Assembly: GCA_965200685.1 (NCBI GenBank)
Contig: OZ241379.1
Coordinates: forward strand, 3,038,001 to 3,102,000
Reading direction: 5' to 3'
Length of the DNA stretch: 64,000 nucleotides
From: Bin5 sp965200685
GTDB lineage: Bacteria; Chloroflexota; Anaerolineae; Caldilineales; Caldilineaceae
Shown here: one piece after another, positions 15,883-23,965 of the stretch
How the letters are laid out: every line of letters begins with the position of its first letter
Numbering within the stretch: the stretch's first letter is position 1
Position numbers and translations under genes: made by a program
The notes under the pieces: generated by a model
Seen by the model: only the letters and a program-made list of their open reading frames with translations
Told to the model about the DNA's origin: nothing
Databases searched by the model: none

Positions 15883-16854
15883 ATGCCAAAACTGCTGATA
15901 ACCGGTGCCTCTGGTTTTCTAGGCTCCTCTATTGTACGCGCTGCACAACAATATTGGCATGTAGTCGGCACCTATCACCGGACCAGCCGCAAGAGTGCCC
16001 AACGCTTTTTTGGCGAGATCGACAATGGGCGAATCGATTTGGGGGACTTCAGCGAAACCAAAGAGATGATCGCGGCCGTGCGGCCAGCAGCGATCATCCA
16101 TAGTGCTGCTATCACCGATCTCGACTACTGTGAGCAGTACCCGCACGAATCCCTGCGGGTGAATCTGCAGGCCCCCGTAAACCTCGCTGGCCTATCTGGC
16201 GACCATGGCATTCCCTTTGTGTTTATCTCCACGGATCTTGTATTTGATGGCACAAAGGCACCCTATGCCGAGGAAGCCCCGGTCACGCCCATCAATGTAT
16301 ACGGCGAGCACAAGGCTTTGGCAGAGGAGGCAGTTCTTGGCCGCAATGAGGAGGCTGCTATCTGCCGCATGCCGCTGATGGTCGGCCATTCTATCTTCGG
16401 GCGAGAGACCTTCTTCCAGAAAATGACCGCTGCTTTTCACGCTGGGCAAGAGGTGCCCCTGTTCGGCGATGCCATACGTACACCGGTCAGTTGTGTTGTC
16501 GCGGCCCAAGGGCTGTTGCGGGTGGCCGGCAGCGGCTTTGAGGAGGATGTGAATGTCGCTGAAATCGAGCGGGTAGTTGGCCGGCTCCATATGGGCGGCC
16601 GGGACCCGACCAGTCACTACGAGCTGGGTCTGCTGATTCTGGAACTGCTAGGGCTGGACCAGCGACTGGCGATTCCCATGAGCCAGCAAGACAGGCCAAC
16701 AGCGGCCGGACACAGTCCGGCCGCCCGTTCGCCGAACGTCGCCCTAGATAGCAGCCGCGCCTACGAGTTGGGCTATGACCCGCCGCCCCTACGTACACAG
16801 ATGGCAGATCTGTTAGATGTCAAAGATGTAACACCAGTTCATCCTGACACATAA
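15883..16854 (+). CDS. RmlD-like NAD(P)-dependent sugar-nucleotide reductase
   Basis: A 323-residue extended short-chain dehydrogenase of the RmlD substrate-binding family. The Rossmann motif LLITGASGFLGSSIV is at residues 4-18. The catalytic YGEHK (Tyr-x-x-x-Lys) is near 140 and FISTDLVFDG near 112. RmlD reduces dTDP-4-keto-rhamnose; related proteins act as SAM synthetase beta subunits or on other sugars. No rhamnose-pathway neighbours are present, so the substrate is unclear. It is followed by an ABC exporter pair 26 bases later. Confidence 0.8.
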   Translation: MPKLLITGASGFLGSSIVRAAQQYWHVVGTYHRTSRKSAQRFFGEIDNGRIDLGDFSETKEMIAAVRPAAIIHSAAITDLDYCEQYPHESLRVNLQAPVNLAGLSGDHGIPFVFISTDLVFDGTKAPYAEEAPVTPINVYGEHKALAEEAVLGRNEEAAICRMPLMVGHSIFGRETFFQKMTAAFHAGQEVPLFGDAIRTPVSCVVAAQGLLRVAGSGFEEDVNVAEIERVVGRLHMGGRDPTSHYELGLLILELLGLDQRLAIPMSQQDRPTAAGHSPAARSPNVALDSSRAYELGYDPPPLRTQMADLLDVKDVTPVHPDT

Positions 16855-16880
16855 AGGTTGAATCCTGCCGAATTTCACCC

Positions 16881-17783
16881 ATGAGAACAAGCCCTTCCCC
16901 TGTCCTCTCAGTCCGCAATCTAGGCAAGAGATACGGTGACTTTGTGGCTGTTGATGACCTGACATTTGAAATCTTTGCCGGAGAAATCTTCGGACTGCTC
17001 GGCCCCAACGGCGCAGGCAAAACGAGCACCATCCGTATCTTGATGGACATCTTCAAAGCAGATGCCGGCCAAGTCGAACTGCTTGGCAGGCCGCCGGGGG
17101 ACAGCCGCGCCAGGGTCGGCTATCTGCCGGAAGAGCGGGGCCTGTACCGGGACCAGAAAGTACTGGAAGTCCTTGTCTATCTGGCTCGCCTCAAAGGCAC
17201 GGACCCGAACATAGCCCGTCGTCGGGTCGAACAGTGGCTGGAGCGGGTCGAATTGCAGGAGTGGGCCACGAAGCGGGTCAAAGAACTGAGCCGGGGCATG
17301 CAGCAGAAAGTGCAGTTCGTCGCCAGCCTCATCCACGACCCGGACCTGCTGATCCTTGATGAGCCATTTCAGGGGCTGGACCCGGTCAATGTGGAGCTAT
17401 TAAAGAGGCTGATCCGGGAGCTGGTCGCTGACGGGAAGACGATTGTGTTGAGCGCGCATCAGATGAATCTGGTTGAGGAATTATGCGACCGGATTGTGCT
17501 GATCAACAGAGGGCGAGCACTCCTTTACGGCCAGTTGCAGCAGATCAAACGGGACTACGCAGCCAATGTCGTGCGGGTGAGAGCCGAAAATTTGCCGACG
17601 GACCTGCCAGGGGTTGTGCGTAATGAACGCAACGGCGACATCTCGCTACTGACTCTTGACGGAATCGGGGCCCAGGCCTTCCTAGCCGAGCTGGTGGCAC
17701 GCAATGTTGTGGTTGAAAGTTTTGAGATCGCCAGTGTCCCTCTCAATGATATTTTCGTGGCTGTGACCCAGGAACCCCGATGA
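16881..17783 (+). CDS. ABC-2 type transporter ATPase (NatA-like)
   Basis: A 300-residue ABC ATPase. Walker A GLLGPNGAGKTSTIR is near 40, the signature LSRGMQQKVQF near 137 (SRGMQQ replacing SGGQ, as in NatA-type proteins), Walker B LLILDEPFQGLDPV near 157, and the switch histidine in VLSAHQMN near 193. The C-terminal 80 residues form the regulatory extension seen in drug, sodium and lantibiotic exporters. Its last codons overlap the permease start by 4 bases (ATGA), so the two are made together. Confidence 0.92.
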   Translation: MRTSPSPVLSVRNLGKRYGDFVAVDDLTFEIFAGEIFGLLGPNGAGKTSTIRILMDIFKADAGQVELLGRPPGDSRARVGYLPEERGLYRDQKVLEVLVYLARLKGTDPNIARRRVEQWLERVELQEWATKRVKELSRGMQQKVQFVASLIHDPDLLILDEPFQGLDPVNVELLKRLIRELVADGKTIVLSAHQMNLVEELCDRIVLINRGRALLYGQLQQIKRDYAANVVRVRAENLPTDLPGVVRNERNGDISLLTLDGIGAQAFLAELVARNVVVESFEIASVPLNDIFVAVTQEPR

Positions 17784-19015
17784 AGAAAGTGCTGATCATT
17801 GCTTGGCGTGAATATGCGGTGAATGTCCGTCGTCCTGGGTTCATCATCATGACGCTGCTGGTTCCTTTGCTAGGTCTTATTTCGTTGTTCATCGCTACCT
17901 TTTTCGGCGGCCAGGCAAGCCGCACGCTAGTACAGATATTCCCGGCCGGCCCTCGTCTCACTGCAGTTGTCGATCACTCCGGCAGGTTTATGCCGATTCT
18001 CTCGGAATTTCAGGAGAGGTATATTCCTTACCAAGATGAGACCGTGGCCCGTACTGCTTTGGAGCATGAGAGAGTGCGGCGGGTCCTTGTTATACCGTCC
18101 ACCTATCCCCAAAGTGAAGATGTGGTGGTGGTGACTGCGGCAAGCAGTTTTTCTGGGCTGGAGATTGAGGATTCAGGTGCGTTGCGCCGCTTCTTTATCG
18201 CCCATCTCACCCAAGATATGGACGACCACACACTGCGGGAACGTCTGGCGGACCCGTTCGATGCACGGATCGAAAATATCAGTGGCGCAAGTCAATCACC
18301 CGGCGGGATGCTTGCTGGGACCCTGAATTTTGGCTTTTCCTACCTGTTGAGTATTCTGCTGATCGTGACGATTTTTACTTCGTCAGGCTATCTCCTACGC
18401 AGTGTCTCGGAAGAAAAGACCAGCCGCATGATCGAAATCATCCTGTCTTCGGTAACACCTCAGCAGCTCCTGGCCGGCAAGGTTCTCGGCATGGGGACAT
18501 TGGGGTTGACACAGGTTTTCGTCTGGACCGCCTCAGCCTTTAGCCTAGGCAGCGGCCTGGTCATCCTGCTGGGGGTTACTCTTTCTCTCTTCGCACGGCC
18601 AGAGGTGTTCGTATTGATAGTTGTCTTTTATATCTTGGGGTTCACTGTCTACGCAGTTCTACTCGGCTCCCTAGGCGCATTGGGCGCGGATTTTCGGGAG
18701 AGCCAGCAGATCTCCGGCGTTGTCACTCTCATTGCGACCATCCCCATGATGCTGATGTGGGTGTTCTTTTCCAGCCCCAATGCACCGCTAGTACGGGTTC
18801 TCTCTTGGTTTCCTCTCACCGCGCCGACAATGATGATGATCCGACTGACCATGACTGATGTGCAGTGGTTTGATGTGGCTGTGAGTAGCACTGTGCTGCT
18901 GGTGACGATCCCCCTGACCGTCTGGTTGGGTGCAAAGGTGTTTCGTCTGGGCCTGCTGATGTATGGAAAACGCCCTGGGATTTTAGAGATTGTGCAGTTG
19001 CTGCGGCAGGCGTGA
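17780..19015 (+). CDS. ABC-2 type transporter permease (NatB-like)
   Basis: A 411-residue permease. There is one N-terminal membrane segment (about 23-45), a large extracytoplasmic domain (about 50-180) and five or six C-terminal segments between 190 and 400. LLRSVSEEKTSRMIEIILSS near 214 is the typical ABC-2 EKxxR.iE coupling helix. Together with the upstream ATPase it should form a NatAB-like exporter; the substrate (Na+, drugs or peptides) cannot be told. It ends convergently 32 bases from the UspA gene. Confidence 0.9.
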   Translation: MKKVLIIAWREYAVNVRRPGFIIMTLLVPLLGLISLFIATFFGGQASRTLVQIFPAGPRLTAVVDHSGRFMPILSEFQERYIPYQDETVARTALEHERVRRVLVIPSTYPQSEDVVVVTAASSFSGLEIEDSGALRRFFIAHLTQDMDDHTLRERLADPFDARIENISGASQSPGGMLAGTLNFGFSYLLSILLIVTIFTSSGYLLRSVSEEKTSRMIEIILSSVTPQQLLAGKVLGMGTLGLTQVFVWTASAFSLGSGLVILLGVTLSLFARPEVFVLIVVFYILGFTVYAVLLGSLGALGADFRESQQISGVVTLIATIPMMLMWVFFSSPNAPLVRVLSWFPLTAPTMMMIRLTMTDVQWFDVAVSSTVLLVTIPLTVWLGAKVFRLGLLMYGKRPGILEIVQLLRQA

Positions 19016-19039
19016 AGAGAAAACGAATTCCTGCTCACC

Positions 19040-19047
19040 ACTGCAGT
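19040..19047. repeat. Dispersed ACTGCAGT motif beside the UspA gene stop
   Basis: Read on the minus strand it directly follows the stop codon as TAA-ACTGCAGTGG, the arrangement seen after other genes in this window. Confidence 0.5.
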
Positions 19048-20799
19048 TTAACGACAGATCAGCACCGGTAGTTTTGTCGTCCGTAGGAGTTCATCGACTG
19101 TGCTGCCGAGGACGATCTCTAGGACGGATGTGTGGCCATAGCCGCCGAGAATGAAAAAATCGCAAGCACGGTCTTTGGCAATCGCGAGCAGAGCCGGCAA
19201 GGTCGGTCCGGCCGTTAGAATGACTTCAGCGTGTAGTCCTTGTTGACGGCTATAGGCTAACGCCTCTTCTTGGGCTTGGGATCCCTCTACCCGGCCTTTC
19301 TCGTGGACAGTCACAATGGTCAGTTCGATCCCCCACTGTCCCGCTAGATAGGAGGCGATGAACAGGGCTTCTTGGGCCTTAGGGCTGCCATCAAATGCCA
19401 ACAGTCCATGGGCTAAAGGTGTCGGTACATGCGGCACAGTCATGACCGGACGGGGGCAGCGTCGCAGCAATTGGGCCATACCGGAGCCGAGCCGCTTGCG
19501 CGGCGCATCATCGGGCGGGTGTTCCAGACTGACGACCAGCAGATTTGCCCAGCCGCTCCGGGCGACAAGCAGGCTGGCCAGGGAGCCATCGCCACTCGAT
19601 AGGGTTTGCACCACAAGTTCACCATCAATATTGCGGGCCGCTAAGAGATTGCGGCAGGTGGTACGCAATGACCGGACCGTGTCGTTGTAACGATCTTCGG
19701 CCCTTTTCACAATATGCAGACCGTGTACCCGGGTGCCATGATTTTCCCGTTCGGCGATGATGGTCGCCTGTTCAAAGGCGTACAAGCCGCTCTTTTGTCC
19801 ATTGCAGCCGACCAGTATTTCTTGGAAGAGGGACTGCCCAGGCAGGTGTTCTTTGCGCCAGGAGCCAATGGGCGGGCCGCTTTCGAACACATCCGGTGTA
19901 ACAGAATCAAGGACCCGGTCTGCCAGCCGTTTGGCCACTTGGGTCGGGCGGGCTCCTTGCTGTTCCGCGAAGTCTAGGGCAGCACGCTCCGTGTCCACTG
20001 TCCAGCCTAGGGCAATAGAGAGTTCCCGGCGGTACTGGGAGATCCACACGAACAGGTCTGTGGCTGTGCGGCCAGGGAACTCCCGCAGCATGGCCCGTTC
20101 TTGGATCAACTGTAAGACCGGCCCATAGACATTGTCGTACCAGTCGATGACCGCTTCTAGGAACGGGATCTTGTGTCCGGCTTCCCGGGACATATAGTAG
20201 TGATGGATGTCGATCAACTCCATCAGTTTCAGATACTGGCCGGGTGCTGTCACCCGCAACTGATGGCCCGGACACAGGCGGTCCAGATTTGTGTAGTTGA
20301 GAAATTCTGCCAGTTCGGACTTCAGGAGAAGATCGTCGAGGTCATCATCCGCTGAGAGGGGGACGCGAGTCGTCACCTCTCTGACATCGGCTTCAATGAA
20401 CTCTGCCCCGGCTTCCCGTGCGATAGAGACCCGGTGATTGCCGTCGAGAACGAAGTACGCGTCGCCCAATTGATAGACTTCAATAGGGGGCAGGCCTACG
20501 AGGCCATCGGCTGCTACCTTTACGCTTGCCCAGCGATTCTGGTCCGCATCCCGCAGTGGTAGGAATGTGCGGGTGAAATCTTTGTAGCGGCCCACGCTGC
20601 CGACAATGGCATTGAGGGGAATTTCCTTACGCACCTGCCGCCCGAACAGAGGGGTGCCGAGGTTCTGGCGTACCTCTTCAAACGAGAGCAGATCTGCTGA
20701 CCGGCCTGTTAAGCGCGCCCACAGACGCTGCAGGTTGGCCCGGCGACGGGCATCCTGAAACTGACGCAGTGCTGTAAAATGTTCACCTGTACCGAGCAT
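19048..20799 (-). CDS. ParB-like / universal stress protein fusion
   Basis: A 583-residue fusion. Residues about 60-140 form a ParB/sulfiredoxin-like domain with DGNHRVSIAREAGAEFIEAD, the fold's nucleotide-binding loop. Residues about 150-270 are helical. Two UspA domains follow (about 295-435 and 445-583). Only the second has the ATP-binding pattern GGYGHTSVLEIVLGSTVDE near 555. Universal stress proteins bind ATP or AMP and respond to starvation, redox or DNA damage. It lies last in a minus-strand operon behind a class V aminotransferase. The ParB-like part could bind CTP or ATP; this is an inference from fold only. Confidence 0.82.
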   Translation of the reverse strand: MLGTGEHFTALRQFQDARRRANLQRLWARLTGRSADLLSFEEVRQNLGTPLFGRQVRKEIPLNAIVGSVGRYKDFTRTFLPLRDADQNRWASVKVAADGLVGLPPIEVYQLGDAYFVLDGNHRVSIAREAGAEFIEADVREVTTRVPLSADDDLDDLLLKSELAEFLNYTNLDRLCPGHQLRVTAPGQYLKLMELIDIHHYYMSREAGHKIPFLEAVIDWYDNVYGPVLQLIQERAMLREFPGRTATDLFVWISQYRRELSIALGWTVDTERAALDFAEQQGARPTQVAKRLADRVLDSVTPDVFESGPPIGSWRKEHLPGQSLFQEILVGCNGQKSGLYAFEQATIIAERENHGTRVHGLHIVKRAEDRYNDTVRSLRTTCRNLLAARNIDGELVVQTLSSGDGSLASLLVARSGWANLLVVSLEHPPDDAPRKRLGSGMAQLLRRCPRPVMTVPHVPTPLAHGLLAFDGSPKAQEALFIASYLAGQWGIELTIVTVHEKGRVEGSQAQEEALAYSRQQGLHAEVILTAGPTLPALLAIAKDRACDFFILGGYGHTSVLEIVLGSTVDELLRTTKLPVLICR

Positions 20800-20868
20800 G
20801 GATCGCTAACCCTGTCAATAAAATGGGACCGACCAATAGCTGCCGTGATCTCCTGGCCTGTATTGCAG

Positions 20869-22065
20869 TTACTGGCCACTGCCCCCCGGCGACGAACAGT
20901 GTAAGGCCTTGACCAATTTGTCCAGATGGGCCGGGGTGTTATAGGCCTGCACGGAGATGCGTACAGCGGATTGCCCGCGCCAGTGATTGATGGGTACGAT
21001 GATGCGCTGCTCCTCCCACAGCCGTTGGTAGGCATTGACCGGGCCGGGTAGGGGGATGGTCCGCATCTGCACCCACATTGCGTCCGGGCTGATGGGCGGT
21101 AGCTTGGAAAATGCCAGAATTCGTTCTTCGCTCTCCTTGAGTAGCTGATGGCAGGCCAAGCGGACCCCAGGCCAGTCGTTCTGTTGAAAAAATTCAATGG
21201 CTGCGGGCACACTCAGATAGGCCGCGGGGTCAATCGTCCCAACCCAGGTGAAATAGTCCAAGAACGGGGACCTGTCGGGCTGTTCGTTCGTTGCGGCCCG
21301 CTGCCAGCCATGGCTGACCACCAGAGGTTCTAGCAGATGTTGCCGGTCTGGGCGGGCGTAGAGAAAGCCGGCCCCCCGTGCGCTACTGAGCCATTTGTGG
21401 CAATTCCCCGCGTAGAAGTCAGCATCAATCTCCTGCATATCAAGGTCCAACTGGCCGGGCGCGTGGGCCCCGTCAATGACCGTGAGGATGCCTGCTTCCC
21501 TGGCCCGTCGGCAGATATCGGCAACAGGAAATACCAGCGCGGTCGGCGAAGTAATGTGGCTGATCGCGATGACCTTTGTCCGTTCATTGACCGCGGCCCA
21601 GAGCTGTTTGACCACATCTGCCGGGTCGGCAATGGGCATGGCAATGGGTTGGTTCACCAGCCGGGTGCCCTGCTTCTCGCAATTGAAATCCCAGGTGCGG
21701 TCAATGGCAGCGTACTCATGGTCAGTGCTCAGAATTTCATCACCCTCCTCAAGGGTGAGGGAACGGGCGACACTATTGAGCGCGTAGGTGACATTGGGCA
21801 CAAATGCCAGATCATCGCCGCAGGCGTTGATGAACGCGCCCAACGCCTCCCTGGCCTCTGCCAAAAGGTCCGGGACCCGCCGCCCTAGAAAGAGAACCGG
21901 ATTGGATTCCAATTCCCGCTGCCAGTACTGATAGCTTTCAAACACCGGGCGCGGTACAGCACCATAGCTGCCATGATTGAGAAAGACGATGTCCGGGTCA
22001 AGCAGATACTGTGCAGCCAAATGATGGAGGGGTAGTGAAAGAGACATGGGGATCTTCTTATTCAT
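20869..22065 (-). CDS. Class V aminotransferase (isopenicillin-N-epimerase-like)
   Basis: A 398-residue PLP enzyme of fold type I. The internal-aldimine lysine is in AGNCHKWLSSARGAGFLY near 228, with VIDGAHAPGQLDLD near 200 providing the PLP-binding Asp. The N terminus VFLNHGSYGAVPRPV near 28 is typical of isopenicillin N epimerase and cysteine-desulfurase-like relatives. The ATG at 22065 overlaps the stop of the former HIT gene, supporting this start over MSLS six codons later. Its C terminus ends inside a CAGTGGCCAGTAACTGCA segment of the dispersed repeat. Substrate unknown. Confidence 0.87.
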   Translation of the reverse strand: MNKKIPMSLSLPLHHLAAQYLLDPDIVFLNHGSYGAVPRPVFESYQYWQRELESNPVLFLGRRVPDLLAEAREALGAFINACGDDLAFVPNVTYALNSVARSLTLEEGDEILSTDHEYAAIDRTWDFNCEKQGTRLVNQPIAMPIADPADVVKQLWAAVNERTKVIAISHITSPTALVFPVADICRRAREAGILTVIDGAHAPGQLDLDMQEIDADFYAGNCHKWLSSARGAGFLYARPDRQHLLEPLVVSHGWQRAATNEQPDRSPFLDYFTWVGTIDPAAYLSVPAAIEFFQQNDWPGVRLACHQLLKESEERILAFSKLPPISPDAMWVQMRTIPLPGPVNAYQRLWEEQRIIVPINHWRGQSAVRISVQAYNTPAHLDKLVKALHCSSPGGSGQ

Positions 22066-22235
22066 TGCTCATACGTTGTAAGGCGGCCCGCACCTTAGTG
22101 GGACGAAATGAAGCCGGTCACATGATCTGTGTGTAGGACAATGTCAGCCGCAATTGTGTACGCGTATTCGACTTCTTGCCCGGCGGCGATGGCACAGAAT
22201 GGACAGCGATAGTGTACTGGTGCGTGGCTGTACAT
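22058..22235 (-). pseudogene. HIT-family hydrolase, internally deleted
   Basis: The frame starts one base after the upstream stop (MYSHAPVHYRCPFCAIAAGQ), the typical N terminus of a HIT/HINT nucleotide hydrolase with its CPFC zinc pair. It runs to FISSH and then hits a stop at 22095. In another frame the next bases read KVRAALQRMSNE before a stop at 22058, which resembles the C-terminal end of the same family. The middle, including the catalytic HxHxH triad, is missing. I read this as an internal deletion with a frameshift. A functional short zinc peptide is possible but less likely. Confidence 0.65.
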
Positions 22236-22236
22236 C

Positions 22237-22734
22237 TTAAAGTTGTGCCAATCCATCATCGAGAATCGGGGCGAGTTCACTCAGCTGTGTGAAGGCCGCG
22301 GCCACCTGTTTGCCGAAACCGGACTTCGTAAAACGTAGCGGGAGACGCAGACGCTCCGAGAGGTTTGTACGCGAGAAGTATAGGCCCTCCACATTCCATC
22401 GGTCTACAACCTCGGCCAAGCGTTCGACGGTCAGCACGTTAAACTGTTCTCTGTCGAACAGATTTCTGTGGCCGATATGCAGCTCAATGGTCAGCACTTT
22501 GGCGGCCAATGCCTCTTCTGTCAGCCCAGTCTCAAAGTGAATGCCATCCAGGCCGTAATTATACCAGTTCCCCTTGGCAATCTGCATATAGATCCCGCGC
22601 TGGTAGTAGCCGATAAACGATGCCCAGCCGCCCTGGGCGTACCAGTCCGTATTGCTCAATTGGCGCAATACTTTCATAAATTGGGGATGTTGCTCAATGA
22701 AGAGTTGCCAGCTTGGCTCAATGGTCGTTGACAT
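22237..22734 (-). CDS. Hypothetical protein, 165 aa
   Basis: A soluble protein of 165 residues rich in aromatic residues (WYAQGGWASFIGYYQRGIYM near 30; GNWYNYGLDGIHFETG near 55). No signal peptide, membrane segment or motif is recognised. The LTIELHIGHRNLFDRE stretch resembles a mixed alpha/beta core. It lies between an SDR gene and the broken HIT gene in one operon. It may be a small hydrolase-like or ligand-binding protein, but no function is assigned. Confidence 0.7.
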   Translation of the reverse strand: MSTTIEPSWQLFIEQHPQFMKVLRQLSNTDWYAQGGWASFIGYYQRGIYMQIAKGNWYNYGLDGIHFETGLTEEALAAKVLTIELHIGHRNLFDREQFNVLTVERLAEVVDRWNVEGLYFSRTNLSERLRLPLRFTKSGFGKQVAAAFTQLSELAPILDDGLAQL

Positions 22735-22788
22735 GTGTACCGCTTCCTCACAGGTCGTAGGCTGATGTGTCGTTAGGCTGTGCAGTCT

Positions 22789-23727
22789 TTACTCCTCTAG
22801 CAGAGCATAGGTCTCGCCGCTCAGCTCCATGGACACCTTCCACAAGCGTTGGGCTGTCTCTTCTTCGTAGGCGGTCTCCTTGGCGAGCTCTTTTTGCGGA
22901 TAGCCGCGCGTGTTCAACCAGCCATCCGGTCCGATATAATCGCCTCCGTTGACCTCCGCAGCTATTGCCGCGAAGAGTTGTGGAAGCGCGCCCTGCTCTG
23001 CGCTCTGTGCGAACAGGGCGTTCAGTATACGCATGAGCTGCATTTCCAGCGCGGATCCTCGTGCCCGGGGCCCGGCAGCCTGCAGATTGGTGGCAGCATA
23101 GCCAGGATGGGCAGCGACACTCAGGGTCGCTGCGCCCATGCGTACCAGCTTGCGATGTAGTTCATAGGCGAAGAGTAGATTCGCCAATTTGCTCTGGGAA
23201 TAGGCACCAAAGCGTCTGTATTTCTGTTGGCTCTGCAGGTCGTCAAAATTTAGATGACCGAAGCGATGGGCACCACTGCTGACGTGTACAACCCGGCTAG
23301 CGGGGGTCTGCAGCAACAGTGGTAATAGCTGGCCGGTAAGGGCAAAATGGCCCAGATGGTTGACGCCAAACTGCATTTCAAAACCTTGGGCAGTCTCATG
23401 ACGTGGGATCGCCATAACGCCGGCGTTGTTGATCAGAAGGTCCAGCCTCTCCCAGCCCCTGTGGACCGTCTCGGCACAGGCCTGCACCGACCCCAGATCG
23501 GCCAGGTCCAACTCCACAACCGTCACATCCGCCTGGGGCAGTTCCTGACGGATAGCGGCTGCGGCCTGTTCGCCTCTCTGGGTAGAGCGGCAGGCCAATA
23601 GCACCTGGGCCCCTTTGGCTGCCAGCCCTCGACATGTGTGAAATCCCAAACCACTGTTGCCGCCGGTTACCAAGACAACCCGGCCAGATTGGTCGGGGAT
23701 GTTGTCATAATTCCATTTTTCACTCAT
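22789..23727 (-). CDS. Short-chain dehydrogenase/reductase (retinol-dehydrogenase-like)
   Basis: A 312-residue classical SDR. The cofactor loop is VLVTGGNSGLGFHT near 18-31, with ACRS following the second strand, which suggests NADP(H). NNAGVM is near 98, the catalytic Ser lies in VHVSSGAHR near 147 and the YSQSK motif (Tyr/Lys) near 173. The pattern is closest to retinol-dehydrogenase or protochlorophyllide-reductase-like oxidoreductases. An AAGGAG precedes the ATG. It is the first gene of the minus-strand operon that ends with the ParB/UspA gene. Confidence 0.88.
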   Translation of the reverse strand: MSEKWNYDNIPDQSGRVVLVTGGNSGLGFHTCRGLAAKGAQVLLACRSTQRGEQAAAAIRQELPQADVTVVELDLADLGSVQACAETVHRGWERLDLLINNAGVMAIPRHETAQGFEMQFGVNHLGHFALTGQLLPLLLQTPASRVVHVSSGAHRFGHLNFDDLQSQQKYRRFGAYSQSKLANLLFAYELHRKLVRMGAATLSVAAHPGYAATNLQAAGPRARGSALEMQLMRILNALFAQSAEQGALPQLFAAIAAEVNGGDYIGPDGWLNTRGYPQKELAKETAYEEETAQRLWKVSMELSGETYALLEE

Positions 23728-23965
23728 CTGTTCTCCTTGAATCTATGAACCTTCAGTCTTCGCTGTCTCTTTAGGATTGAATCATCATATGCGCTTCCTG
23801 CTATCCTGCGGCTTTACTCTATAATTCTCACTCCTAGTAATTTAGTCAAATTTTGTGCCAGTTGCTGTTAGCCTTCTTCCTTTTCATAGGCTTATGCAGG
23901 CAACAACCTACTAGGGTATAATGGTTCTGATTTTGATCTGCACCTGATACAGAGAGAAATGCCCA
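23728..23965. promoter_or_regulatory. Divergent promoter region SDR operon / DUF1156 gene
   Basis: A 238-base AT-rich spacer. On the plus strand TATAAT at 23917-23922 is a good -10 box 44 bases before the methyltransferase ATG, although its -35 is weak. On the minus strand TTGACT (around 23855) followed by an ATTATA or TTATAG box may serve the SDR operon. Confidence 0.45.

Noticed and set aside
17960..17967. ACTGCAGT inside the ABC permease gene as another insertion
   Set aside because: No CAGTGGCC-like flank and no excess residues are seen there; it may be a chance match.
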